The position numbers and the translations under genes were made by a program. From Candidatus Poribacteria bacterium (lineage in GTDB: Bacteria; Poribacteria; WGA-4E; WGA-3G), in contig JAJEIE010000028.1 in NCBI GenBank assembly GCA_022827625.1, positions 29,004-93,003 of the forward strand: a DNA stretch of 64,000 bases. The letters are read 5' to 3'. Numbering within the stretch: the first letter of the stretch is position 1; every line of letters starts with the position of its first letter. Below the pieces are notes generated by a model. It saw only the letters and a program-made list of their open reading frames with translations, ran no database searches and was not told the origin of the DNA. Shown here in pieces: positions 11,687-21,619 of the stretch.

Positions 11687-12577
11687 ATGCAAACATCTCA
11701 TAAATATTTAGACCCTGTTGCACTCTCTCGGATCGGGGGCATGGAACTTGTTGCGAGACTCGTCGTTGAAGGGTTCGTCACGGGTTTGCATAAAAGCCCA
11801 TATCAAGGATTTAGCGTCGAATTCGCCGAACACCGGCAATATATGCCTGGTGACGAAATTCGTTATATTGATTGGAAGGTTTATGGGAAGTCCGATCGGT
11901 ATTACGTCAAAAAATTTGAAGAGGAGACGAATCTACGCGCTTATATCCTTCTTGATAAGAGTGCATCAATGAACTATAAGCACGCAGCGGAAGGGTTAAC
12001 GAAGTTTGAATACGGCTGTTACCTCGCAGCAACGCTTACTTACCTTATGCTGAAGCAACGGGATTCCGTCGGACTGGCACTCTTCGACACAGACATTACG
12101 CAATACATTCCACCCAGAGGTGCTGCGACGCATTTAAGAGCGATTATGTCTGCTTTGGAAAATGCGACCCCGGGTCAAGAGACAAAACTCAGCAGTCTTT
12201 TCCACGAACTCGCCAAACGGATCGTGAGACGCGGATTAGTCATCGTTATCTCTGATTTACTTGACGAACCGTCACACGTCATCTCTGCCCTGAAACATCT
12301 CCGCCATCAGAAACATGAGGTTATCGTCTTCCACCTCCTCGATCCTGCCGAACGGACCTTCCCCTACACCGGCTCCGTCGTCTTTCGGGACATGGAAACA
12401 GGACAGACGCTCTCAACGCAAGCGGATACGCTAAAAGCCGATTATCTTGAGAAACTCAACGAGTTTATCCAAAGCTATCGCCGTGGTTGCGGCGCAAGTC
12501 AGATTGACTACGTTCAGATGGATACCACAACGCCGTTTGACTACGCCCTGTCTGCGTACCTATCCCGTCGAAAGTAG
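11687..12577 (+). CDS. DUF58 domain protein
   Basis: GLHKSPYQGFSVEFAEHRQYMPGDEIRYIDWKVYGKSDRYYVKKFEEETNLRAYILLDKSASM. Confidence 0.93.
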   Translation: MQTSHKYLDPVALSRIGGMELVARLVVEGFVTGLHKSPYQGFSVEFAEHRQYMPGDEIRYIDWKVYGKSDRYYVKKFEEETNLRAYILLDKSASMNYKHAAEGLTKFEYGCYLAATLTYLMLKQRDSVGLALFDTDITQYIPPRGAATHLRAIMSALENATPGQETKLSSLFHELAKRIVRRGLVIVISDLLDEPSHVISALKHLRHQKHEVIVFHLLDPAERTFPYTGSVVFRDMETGQTLSTQADTLKADYLEKLNEFIQSYRRGCGASQIDYVQMDTTTPFDYALSAYLSRRK

Positions 12578-12622
12578 ACGACCTCCCGGAAACACCTCGA
12601 AACAGTCACGTCAGTATGCCCT

Positions 12623-15600
12623 CTATTCAGCCGCGGACAGACGTTTAACAACAACAAGTGTCAAATCATCATATTGCTCTGCTTCCTCAACAAACCGATT
12701 AACGTCTTCAACGAGGTGTTGAATCACTTCCTCAGCCGTGTATTCGTTCGGCATTTGAGAAGCGACTGCTTTTAAGCGTTCATCTCCGTACATCTCTTCG
12801 TCAGCATTGAGGGCTTCAATGAGACCGTCAGAGTGGAAGATAAGGATATCACCCTCATCTAAATCGAAAGCGACAGATTCGTATTCGACACTCTTCATAC
12901 TACCGAGCGGCAAGTCACTATCCTCAATTTCAATGATTTCAGCACCTCTTTTGAGAATCGGATAGGGTTGCCCACCGTTGGCGTAGTTAACACGTTTTTC
13001 GGCTTCATCAAGAATTGCCAAGTTAAGCGCAATAAAATTGGGACCGTACATTCGGGGTGCTAATCCTGCATTGAGGTCAGTGAGGATGACATCCGCCTCG
13101 GACCTGAACCGTGCAACTTCATGGAGCATCCCGTTCGTGAGCACAGCATTCATCGCCCCGCGTAGTCCTTTACCTGCAGCATCTGCGACCGCAACAGCCG
13201 TTTGCCCGTTTGAGACGGTTACATAATCGTAAAAATCTCCACCGACCTGCGTCGCGGGTACCGACATCCCGGCAATATCAAACGCCTTTGTATCCGGTGA
13301 TTCTACAGGTAGTAGTCTCGTTTGAATGTTTTGCGCCTCGTCTAATTCAGCTCGGATTCGCTGTATTTCTGCCTCCTCCTTCTCCAACATTTCATTGCGA
13401 AGCTGCGCCGTGTGCCTTCGGTTGATGATCAAACGGGTAATAAGCGCGAGAACAAGCATTAGGAACATAAGGGTCGGGAGATTTGTCCGCCACTGCGTCC
13501 AGAAAGGTGCTGGAATAGTAAAGTCAATCACAGCAGGCGGTTGCGTATAGGGCCAGTCTTTGCGAAAGGCTTTGACGATGAAACTGTAGGTCCCCGCTTT
13601 GAGACCTGTATAGCGTACACATAGCACGCCGTTCTGGTTTTGAAGTTCCTGTTGAACCCCATTCGTGTGTGTCGCCTGTTGGGTCGCCAATGTGGATGCG
13701 GGTAACCATTTGTTAAATGAAGCCCCGGAACCCGTAGGCAAAAGCGAGAACTCCTCCGCTGAAAGCTCCGTCCAGCCCGGACTATCTAACCCAATTATTT
13801 TAAACGCATAGGAGAGCCGTTCTTGGAGTGGACTAATCCCTCGGACATACAAGGTGATATGCTTGTTTCCACGGGTCGGTAGCATAATATTAGAGGAGAG
13901 GTCGGTGTAAGCTTGATCCGCCTGTAGTGCAGTTAACCGATAAAAAGGAAGTCCACCGCGTCTCGGTGTATATTGTGTAACGCCGCCTTCAGTCGCAAAC
14001 CAAATATCTTTATTAGAGGATTCATAAATTTTCGAGATGTTGTTATGTGCCAGACCGTCTTTTGTCGTGAGGGAATCGAAGGTCCCACCGTCGTATCGGA
14101 CAGTGCCCCCGCCCTTTGTAGCGAACCATATACTCCCACTACTATCTTCAATCACATCGCGGACATTGTCGACAAGGAATCCCTCTTTTCTGGAAATCCG
14201 AGACGTGTTTTTAGTCGTATATCTTGTAAGCTCCTTTCCATCGTAACGAACAGCCCCGCGAGATGTTGCGAGCCAGAGAATGTTCTCTTGGGAAGTTAAG
14301 AACGCTCTGACGGGTGGTAGTTCAACCTCCTTCGTTATGACCAACCGATGGTCATAATATCTCTTGAGTACATCGGGAAAGAGGAAAGTGGCTTCTGCAT
14401 TTCTTTCCGCTGTGTGCCGCCAGACTGCAAGCGGGGCAGTGGCAGTATTCCCTTCGAGCACAATCGGGCTGTTTGGATCAGAGGCATTCCAGCGTATCAA
14501 CTTTTCTGTCACAGCGTTGTAGAACCACTTGGCACCCGATGACACATCTAACATCTTTGTTACCTTAATCAGATGTGGAAGGGTCTCTGGTTCAATATCC
14601 TCAGCAGTTGAGGGATCCATCGTTTCTGGATATGCCTGTACCTTTCCGCTTTCAAAAAGCACCCATAATTTGCCGTTGACATCTGTGTGGAAGCCATTTA
14701 TAGGAGACGGCGCGTGATCAATTTCAAAGTCTGTTTGAAAGGGGATCCTCTGGAAGCGGTCTGTAAGCCATAATAATCCTGTCGTATCTGCCTTGAAGAT
14801 ATGTCCACCAAAAGCTAACCATCGGTGCGCTCCGTCAGTAACAAACAGATTCGGATTTCTTTCGGCGCGTATCCTGTGGTACCTCGTTTTGGGTTTGATA
14901 AAGATAGAAACCTGATCAAAGCGCTCATCTCGGTAGCGGAAGAACGTGTACTGTGTCGCATCTCCGTCGAATATCGGCTTGTCAATGAACCAGATATCAC
15001 CTTCAACTTCAAATATTTTTATAATGTCTTTCCACAATGCAAAACGGGATTTCCCTCTAACGCCACTCCCCAGCCCAGTGCCATGATTCTGAATTGCGGG
15101 TTGCGCGTTAAATACCGTCGCGCCGCTCTCATGTCCGAACCACAAATCACCGTTAATCGCTTCAAAAACCGTCTGAATTTGGTCAATACCGAGTCCACCC
15201 TCGGCACTATAAGGAATTGACGCAAGCGTAGAACCGTCGTATTGGTGGACCTCGCCGGCCTCGTTAGTAAACCATAGATTCCCCCATGCGTCCTCAAATT
15301 CAAAAACACCTTGAACGTTTTCGGAGGTCTGGAGCTGTGAACCGTCCCACCACCTCGTGATACGCCCATCGTTAAACCAGAGGCGTCCTTTTGTGTCCCG
15401 CTGGATTGAAATTTGCCCGGGAGACGCATACAGCGGCACTTCACTTTGTTCCATACGTAAAGGGAGGACCTGTTCAAAGGTTGCTCCATCAAACCTGAGC
15501 AGCAAATTATAGCCACCAAACCAAAGATTTCCAGCGGCATCCTCTGCCACTGTCTGAATAACACTGCTTACATCAAGGTTTGAGGTATCGTAACGCGCGA

Positions 15601-16336
15601 ACCCAATCCTGGTTTGAATGCGCCGTGTCCTGATCTCCGTGCCGTTCCCCGCATTATCAGTGTTGCCAACCTGACGACTCTCACGAAAACTGAGAATCAC
15701 ACCGGTTTGTTCCGCTTCACCCTCACTGCCGCCGAGCCAAAGCGTCCCGTCTTCACTTTCAAAGATAACGTTGATTGTCAAATCTGTTGAACGTAGCAGA
15801 TCTTCACCCACGATTTCGTTGGGTTGTGCCTGCGGCGATCGTTGCCTATCCGGGGCAACGTACTTCGTCAGTCGCTGATTTTCGCCAACCCACACGTCAC
15901 CCCGTCGATCAACAATCAGGGAGTTTCCATTGCCAACCAGACTGATTGAGGTGCCATCAAATCGACTCACCCGCCCTTCATCTTCCGAAGGCAGGCGCGT
16001 CAGAAACCAGATGTGTCCCCACTTATCCTCAACGATTTGTAGCGTCTCTCCGAGCAGTGCTCCGGCTTGAACGCCATATCCTGGTACCTCTTGCGAAGCA
16101 CCCAGCAAAGCCAAGTAAGGTACGAACGTTTTGCCATCAAAACGGCTCACGCCGCCGCTATCGGAACCGAACCAAATAGCACCCCGGCTGTCCTGAAAAA
16201 TAACGGGGACAATAGGTCCTGCAAGACCATCAGCAACCGTATAGGTCTCTATCAGCTCGAAAGCTACAGCAGATTGAGTATAAACGGTGGAGAAGCATAG
16301 AATCAAGATAAATGCGAATTTTATCCAGCTATTCAC
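12623..16336 (-). CDS. Two-component-regulator-type beta-propeller sensor fused to SpoIIE/PP2C phosphatase
   Basis: Signal peptide, repeated propeller motifs (GxIWFGSDSGGVSRFDG, GNLWFGGYNLLLRFDG, GSIWFATKGGGTVRYDG), Y_Y_Y-like region, TM, then RsbU-like AGMSVPATQVGGDFYDYV...VADAAGKGLRGAM...HSDGLIEA. Confidence 0.9.
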   Translation of the reverse strand: MNSWIKFAFILILCFSTVYTQSAVAFELIETYTVADGLAGPIVPVIFQDSRGAIWFGSDSGGVSRFDGKTFVPYLALLGASQEVPGYGVQAGALLGETLQIVEDKWGHIWFLTRLPSEDEGRVSRFDGTSISLVGNGNSLIVDRRGDVWVGENQRLTKYVAPDRQRSPQAQPNEIVGEDLLRSTDLTINVIFESEDGTLWLGGSEGEAEQTGVILSFRESRQVGNTDNAGNGTEIRTRRIQTRIGFARYDTSNLDVSSVIQTVAEDAAGNLWFGGYNLLLRFDGATFEQVLPLRMEQSEVPLYASPGQISIQRDTKGRLWFNDGRITRWWDGSQLQTSENVQGVFEFEDAWGNLWFTNEAGEVHQYDGSTLASIPYSAEGGLGIDQIQTVFEAINGDLWFGHESGATVFNAQPAIQNHGTGLGSGVRGKSRFALWKDIIKIFEVEGDIWFIDKPIFDGDATQYTFFRYRDERFDQVSIFIKPKTRYHRIRAERNPNLFVTDGAHRWLAFGGHIFKADTTGLLWLTDRFQRIPFQTDFEIDHAPSPINGFHTDVNGKLWVLFESGKVQAYPETMDPSTAEDIEPETLPHLIKVTKMLDVSSGAKWFYNAVTEKLIRWNASDPNSPIVLEGNTATAPLAVWRHTAERNAEATFLFPDVLKRYYDHRLVITKEVELPPVRAFLTSQENILWLATSRGAVRYDGKELTRYTTKNTSRISRKEGFLVDNVRDVIEDSSGSIWFATKGGGTVRYDGGTFDSLTTKDGLAHNNISKIYESSNKDIWFATEGGVTQYTPRRGGLPFYRLTALQADQAYTDLSSNIMLPTRGNKHITLYVRGISPLQERLSYAFKIIGLDSPGWTELSAEEFSLLPTGSGASFNKWLPASTLATQQATHTNGVQQELQNQNGVLCVRYTGLKAGTYSFIVKAFRKDWPYTQPPAVIDFTIPAPFWTQWRTNLPTLMFLMLVLALITRLIINRRHTAQLRNEMLEKEEAEIQRIRAELDEAQNIQTRLLPVESPDTKAFDIAGMSVPATQVGGDFYDYVTVSNGQTAVAVADAAGKGLRGAMNAVLTNGMLHEVARFRSEADVILTDLNAGLAPRMYGPNFIALNLAILDEAEKRVNYANGGQPYPILKRGAEIIEIEDSDLPLGSMKSVEYESVAFDLDEGDILIFHSDGLIEALNADEEMYGDERLKAVASQMPNEYTAEEVIQHLVEDVNRFVEEAEQYDDLTLVVVKRLSAAE

Positions 16337-16521
16337 GATAAACCACCTCTAATAACAGAAATTCGGAAATAGCCTTTATCATGTCTAAAAGATAACACAT
16401 TTAAGAAGTAAAGTCAAGAAAAATCAAACGCATTGACCCTATAAACGAATTATGATAGAATGAACAACACCAACAGCATAGACGGACCTGAAGACAATCC
16501 AGCGTTAAAAAGGAGCGAACG

Positions 16522-17673
16522 ATGGAGACATATCAGATCGGAATTTTGGGATGCAGAGGACGCGGCACAGCAGCAGCACGAGCATACCATGCCCATCCTC
16601 GCACGGAGATTGTCGGCCTCTGTGACTTGATCGAAGAACGCCTCAACTCTTTGGGAGATGAAGTCAACGTCACAGCACAATTTACCGATTTAGATGAGAT
16701 GATTCGACAAACACAACCCGACATTGTCGCGATTCCCACCGGCACAGAGTTTCACTACGACTTGTGTATGCGTGTGCTGGAACACGGGGTCAACATTGAA
16801 GTAGAAAAGCCGATGTGTGTGGATCTCGCGCAAGCGGATGCCGTTATCGCCAAAGCGGCAGCAAAAGGCGTGCAGGTCGCTGTGCATCATCAGGGGCGGG
16901 TCGGTGCCTCTATGCAAGCACTCTCTCGCGCTTTTAATGCCGGAAAAATCGGCGAACTGCGCTATATGTACGGGAGTGGGAAAGGCTACTACGGCGGCTA
17001 CGGTTTGATGAACATCGGCACGCACATGCTCAATAACATGCTACATTTCGGGAGACGTTGCGAGAGCGTTGTTGCACACCTAACGACGGGTGGCAAACCG
17101 ATTACGTCTACAGATGTTGTGCCCTCGCCAAGCGGAATGGGGACGATCGCAGGCGAATATATCACGGCGACCCTACAATATGAAGGCAATGTTACGGGTA
17201 CACTGCTCCAACACAGGTTTCACACGATGGACACTGATGCATATTCGATGGAACTCTACGGCACGGAGGGGCGGCTCTTCTGGAAAAGCGGCGGTGCATG
17301 GTGGCTACCCACACCGCACTACGTCCCCGATGGCACACACGACCAATGGGAAACGTTAGAACTCATCTATCCTGAACATTACAATCCAAAAAGCAGCGCA
17401 TCGGAAGCGGATTACTGGTTCGTGGAGGAATACGTCAACGCCTTGGATGAAGGCAGAGCGCACGAGTGCAGCGGTACAGAAGGACGACACATTATTGAGA
17501 TGATGATGGGAATTTTTGAGGCGGCGGCTTATGGGACACGCGTCAGCCTTCCACAACCCGATCGGCAACATCCGTTGCTAAGGTGGCGAGCGGAATCTGG
17601 ACTCGAACCGCCAGCAGAGATGCCAAGATCATACTGGGATTGGCTAACGTTGGAATCTGATCGGATTAATTAA
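16522..17673 (+). CDS. Gfo/Idh/MocA family oxidoreductase
   Basis: IGILGCRGRGTAAARAYHAHPRTEIVGLCDL; VNIEVEKPMCVDLAQADAVI. Confidence 0.93.
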   Translation: METYQIGILGCRGRGTAAARAYHAHPRTEIVGLCDLIEERLNSLGDEVNVTAQFTDLDEMIRQTQPDIVAIPTGTEFHYDLCMRVLEHGVNIEVEKPMCVDLAQADAVIAKAAAKGVQVAVHHQGRVGASMQALSRAFNAGKIGELRYMYGSGKGYYGGYGLMNIGTHMLNNMLHFGRRCESVVAHLTTGGKPITSTDVVPSPSGMGTIAGEYITATLQYEGNVTGTLLQHRFHTMDTDAYSMELYGTEGRLFWKSGGAWWLPTPHYVPDGTHDQWETLELIYPEHYNPKSSASEADYWFVEEYVNALDEGRAHECSGTEGRHIIEMMMGIFEAAAYGTRVSLPQPDRQHPLLRWRAESGLEPPAEMPRSYWDWLTLESDRIN

Positions 17674-17700
17674 TCCCTAAAAATAGTAGGCGCGCAACTC

Positions 17701-17837
17701 AACCAAATAGTTCTGGAATACCTTATAAATCGCACTACCACAAGCAAAACCGTTTGTAGTAGTCAGACAGTTCTGCAACGCCCTATAAATCGCACTACCA
17801 CAAGCAAAACCGTTTGTAGTAGTGCGATTCATCGCAC
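17701..17837. repeat. 60-bp unit repeated twice in tandem, each an imperfect hairpin, ending in a GTAG-headed REP-like hairpin
   Basis: 17701-17760 and 17761-17820 share cctataaatcgcactaccacaagcaaaaccgtttgtagt at exact 60-bp period; followed by gtagtgcgattcatcgcac. Confidence 0.9.
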
Positions 17838-18821
17838 GTCTCCATAAACTTGCGCGATAATCGCGTTCGTCTGCAATCCTGCCTCACCGGAACATCGGAT
17901 CGGTTCCCCGGTTTTGAGATGGTTGATAAAGTCTTCAACAAGACCGGTATGTGTATGCGGCAGCGGGGTCTGATTCATCTCAACTTGTCCGACTGATTTC
18001 GTTTCAAGCGTCAGGTTTCCCGAATTCAACGGTGAACACCGCAAATAACCTTCCGTGCCGTAGACCTCCACATCGTCAATCGAAACGCCAACGTTCCAGT
18101 TAATATTCGCAACCGCATGCGCGCCACTCTCGAAACGGAGCGTAAACACGGCTGAATCATCCACCGCGATATCCAGATGCACCACCTCGGCATATCCTTG
18201 GACAGATTCAACCTCCCCCATCAGATACTGGAGCAACGAGATACGGTGGCTACCGAGATCCATCAAAACACCGCCACCGCTGATTTTTGGATCCACCCGC
18301 CAACTGTGCAGGTCATGCCGAGTCGGATCGTAGAAACCGGTATGGTTGACCCGCGCAAGCACCACATCACCGATAGCACCCTCGTCCATCAACGCCTTCA
18401 TCTTCACAATATTCGGATAGAAATTTCGGTAATAGGCGAGCATTAAAGTGACATTCGCATTGTGGCAGGCATCCACCATGCGTTGACATTCCTCAATCGT
18501 CATCGCCATCGGTTTCTCACAGAGGATGTGTTTACCTGCTTCTGCCACACGGAGCGTGTGTTCGCAATGAAGGTATGGGTGTGTTGCGATGTAAATTGCG
18601 TTGAGTTCGTCGTCTGCGAGGAGATCGTCTATATCGGTATAGAAACGTTTTGCGCCGTGTCTTTCGGCGAAGGATTCCGCTTTGGCGCGGTCGCGCCGCA
18701 TCACAGCGATGAGTTCCGAATCATCAACGGCGTAGAGCGGCGGTCCCCCCTTATATTCAGCGACATCCCCACAACCGAGGATCCCCCATCTGAGCGTTGC
18801 CATGAAATATTCCTCTCTCAA
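17829..18821 (-). CDS. Gfo/Idh/MocA family oxidoreductase
   Basis: LRWGILGCGDVAEYKGGPPLYAVDDSELIAVMRRD; KHILCEKPMAMTIEECQRMV. Start probably ATG at 18803. Confidence 0.93.
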   Translation of the reverse strand: MREEYFMATLRWGILGCGDVAEYKGGPPLYAVDDSELIAVMRRDRAKAESFAERHGAKRFYTDIDDLLADDELNAIYIATHPYLHCEHTLRVAEAGKHILCEKPMAMTIEECQRMVDACHNANVTLMLAYYRNFYPNIVKMKALMDEGAIGDVVLARVNHTGFYDPTRHDLHSWRVDPKISGGGVLMDLGSHRISLLQYLMGEVESVQGYAEVVHLDIAVDDSAVFTLRFESGAHAVANINWNVGVSIDDVEVYGTEGYLRCSPLNSGNLTLETKSVGQVEMNQTPLPHTHTGLVEDFINHLKTGEPIRCSGEAGLQTNAIIAQVYGDVR

Positions 18822-18934
18822 GTCAGAGTGTGGTCATCGCTGTTAGTATATCCTGAAGGCTTAGATTTGTCAACTGTGCTTTTACAAGCCTTAGGGGTAT
18901 TCAGTTTTCCATTTTGCGAGTTAATTGGTTCGTA

Positions 18935-18988
18935 GTAGGGCAATTTATTGCCCGTTGCACTTTCAAAACGTGCGATGAATCGCACTAC
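18935..18988. repeat. Pair of oppositely oriented GTAG-headed REP-like hairpins
   Basis: gtagggcaatttattgccc (18935-18953) and gtgcgatgaatcgcactac (18970-18988). Confidence 0.8.
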
Positions 18989-19072
18989 TACAAACCGGGA
19001 AGACCTTTCTGTGTTGAATACTGGTCAGAAATCTGTTAGAATATTAGGAAAAGAAAGACAGGAGAATGGACA

Positions 19073-19468
19073 ATGGCAAACAACGCAACACTTGAGAGAA
19101 TTTATCCCTTTTTCATCGTCAAAAATCTCGATTTGTCAATCGACTTCTACAATCAAAAACTCGGTTTCGAGACAGACCTCCTTATCCCAGAAGATGACCC
19201 ATTCTTTGCGATTGTCTCTCGTGATAATGTGCGGATCCTTCTCAAACATATTACTGAAGCTATTCATCCAGTGCCGAACCATACCCGGCACGAGTGGGCG
19301 AGATGGGACGCTTTTATTCTGGTTTCCGATCCTGATGCGCTGTTTGCTGAATATCAGTCGCGTGGACTGAAGTTCCACGAACCGCTCACAGATACCGACG
19401 ACGGTCTTCGTGCGTTTGAACTTAAGGATTATGACGAGTATGTATTGTGTTTCGGGAAACCGCTTTGA
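19073..19468 (+). CDS. Glyoxalase/VOC (bleomycin-resistance-like) protein
   Basis: IYPFFIVKNLDLSIDFYNQKLGFETDLL...FELKDYDEYVLCFGKPL. Confidence 0.9.
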   Translation: MANNATLERIYPFFIVKNLDLSIDFYNQKLGFETDLLIPEDDPFFAIVSRDNVRILLKHITEAIHPVPNHTRHEWARWDAFILVSDPDALFAEYQSRGLKFHEPLTDTDDGLRAFELKDYDEYVLCFGKPL

Positions 19469-19750
19469 GCATCTGCATGGAAGTCTCACTATTTATGGCA
19501 CGGATACAGTCTCGATCTTGTGTGTTAGACCCAGTTTTTAGAGAAAAAACTAAACTTTATTCTTGATATGAACGTCTATATTAATTTGCTGCTCTGACCC
19601 TGCATACTTTTGCAGGTGTTGTCTACCACTTTCAGAGGCGGTAAAACCGAAACCCGCGCTTTAGCATGTAGATGCTATCGCACAAACTTACGTAACTTAA
19701 CGCGAAACTCACGTCCAAGTGAGCTTCATTTTTTTAGGAGATTGAACGGC

Positions 19751-20449
19751 ATGAAAATTATGTTTATATTCGCAGGATTTGTGTTGATGATAGCCTTTTG
19801 TGTTATCAGCACGAGCGACATAGCACAGGCAGAGGAAGTCTTGGGAACAGGGACGGAGTCACTCCTCGGAGGAGACCTCACCGACCCAGAGGACGATGGC
19901 GATCCTGAATCAGATAGTGGTTACAACGCCATTTTCTCAGCCAACGATGAACCCGGATTCGGGGGCGGCGAATTTGCGTTTAACGTCTTCGACAATCGTC
20001 TTGGTCCCAGCAACGACAAATGGTGCTGCGGACTTGGGGGCGGCATTCCGGAGGAAGGGCTACACGTGACAGCTGAGTTCGAGGAAATGTACGCATTGAC
20101 ACACTTCACCGTATCTTCAGCAAACGATGTGCCTGCAAGGGATCCTACAGTGTGGGAAATTCAAGGGTCGAACGACGGCAATAATTGGACGACCATCTTT
20201 GCTCACGACGGGGAAAGCTTTTGGGCTGAGCGACTGCAAGTCGTCCTGTTTGAGGCAGGCGTAGATTACGACGTGCAAGAAACCGGGTATCGGTTTTTCC
20301 GGCATGTTACTTTCGACACCGCATCAAACCCAGCTGGGGCATACTTTCAAATCGGCGAAATTGAGTTCTTCGGCGAAACTGGCTTGACCCCCGTAGACCC
20401 TAAAGCCAAACTCACAACCACATGGGGAAGTCTCAAAAACGCCCGATAG
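19751..20449 (+). CDS. Secreted discoidin/F5-8 type C-like protein, copy A
   Basis: Signal peptide MKIMFIFAGFVLMIAFCVISTSDIAQAEE; TVWEIQGSNDGNNWTTIF, FQIGEIEFFGE; start moved to ATG 19751 because of signal peptide and paralog alignment. Confidence 0.75.
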   Translation: MKIMFIFAGFVLMIAFCVISTSDIAQAEEVLGTGTESLLGGDLTDPEDDGDPESDSGYNAIFSANDEPGFGGGEFAFNVFDNRLGPSNDKWCCGLGGGIPEEGLHVTAEFEEMYALTHFTVSSANDVPARDPTVWEIQGSNDGNNWTTIFAHDGESFWAERLQVVLFEAGVDYDVQETGYRFFRHVTFDTASNPAGAYFQIGEIEFFGETGLTPVDPKAKLTTTWGSLKNAR

Positions 20450-20478
20450 TGTAAAGGGCATAAGTTAGAGGAGAAAAA

Positions 20479-20552
20479 AGTTATTGGTTAAGAGAGTTCG
20501 GTTAAGAAGATTCTTTCTTAACCAACCACTTATAACCTCTTAACCAATAACT
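20479..20552. repeat. Intergenic inverted repeat (long-IR family, locus 2)
   Basis: agttattggttaagag (20479-20494) and ctcttaaccaataact (20537-20552), perfect 16-bp inverted repeat; inner ggttaagaa/ttcttaacc. Confidence 0.9.
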
Positions 20553-20571
20553 CTATAGAAGGTTGAACGAT

Positions 20572-21267
20572 ATGAAAATTACGTTAGTATTAGCAGGATT
20601 TGTGTTGATGATAGCCTTTTGTATTATCAGCACCAGCGACATAGCGCAGGCAGAGGAAGTCTTAGGAACAGGAACAGAGTCACTCCTCGGAGGAGACCTC
20701 ACCGACCCAGAAGACGATGGTGAACCTGATGAAGACAAGCGGTACGATGCCATTTTCTCATCCAACGAGGAACCCGGGTTCGGGGGCGGCGAATTTTCGT
20801 TTAATGTCTTCGATAACCGCCTGGGTCCCATCAATGACAAATGGTGCTGCGGAAAGCCAGGCGGCATTCCGAAGGAAGGGCTATGGATAATGGCTGAGTT
20901 TGAGGAGCAATATGCCTTGACACACTTCACCATGTCTTCAGCGAACGATGTGCCTGCGAGGGACCCGACAGTGTGGGAGGTTCAAGGGTCGAACGACGGC
21001 AAGAAGTTCGAGACCATCTATGAGCACGACGGGAAAAGCTTTTGGGATCAGCGACTGCAAGTCGTCCTTTTCGAGGCAGGGGAAGATTACGACGTGCAAA
21101 AAACCGGGTATCGGTTTTTCCGGCATGTTACTTTTGACACCGCATCGGCCCCGGCTGGGGCGTACTTTCAAATCGGCGAAATTGAGTTCTTCGGCGATGA
21201 TAGTTTTCCCGTAGATCCCAGGTCCAAGCTCGCAACCACATGGGGAAGTCTCAAAAACATCCGCTAA
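20572..21267 (+). CDS. Secreted discoidin/F5-8 type C-like protein, copy B (tandem paralog)
   Basis: MKITLVLAGFVLMIAFCIISTSDIAQAEEVLGTGTESLLGGDLTDPEDDGE..., strongly similar to copy A; starts at ATG 20572. Confidence 0.78.
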   Translation: MKITLVLAGFVLMIAFCIISTSDIAQAEEVLGTGTESLLGGDLTDPEDDGEPDEDKRYDAIFSSNEEPGFGGGEFSFNVFDNRLGPINDKWCCGKPGGIPKEGLWIMAEFEEQYALTHFTMSSANDVPARDPTVWEVQGSNDGKKFETIYEHDGKSFWDQRLQVVLFEAGEDYDVQKTGYRFFRHVTFDTASAPAGAYFQIGEIEFFGDDSFPVDPRSKLATTWGSLKNIR

Positions 21268-21558
21268 ACGCGAATACCAGACATTTTCTCAATCGGCTTG
21301 AACCGAATAATAATTTGGTTTGAGCCGTTTTTCATATCCGCTTGAAACCGTATAGACTATACTGAGGAAGACCTTCAATAGAAACAAAAACAGCCATCAT
21401 TGAAATTGACCCACTCTCATCCCAGTGGAAAACCGCTACGTGGGAAAAATCCGCACCTGCCCGGTTAGCTAGAAAAAATGGACACTAAATACATAGACCA
21501 AGCATCGAAAACTGGATAACCCGGTCCTATCCGCAGAATCACGGCAACACATCTCCGC

Positions 21559-21587
21559 TTGCAAACTTACCCAAAGCACAGTATAAT
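21559..21587 (+). promoter_or_regulatory. Putative sigma70-type promoter
   Basis: TTGCAA - 17 nt - TATAAT upstream of the membrane protein gene; same arrangement at 24762-24790. Confidence 0.7.
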
Positions 21588-21619
21588 AGGCGCAAATTTG
21601 TGCTTCAGCAGGAACCGGA

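Noticed and set aside
17701-17820. CRISPR array
   Set aside because: Only two units, no spacers of distinct sequence, no cas genes; units are hairpin repeats.
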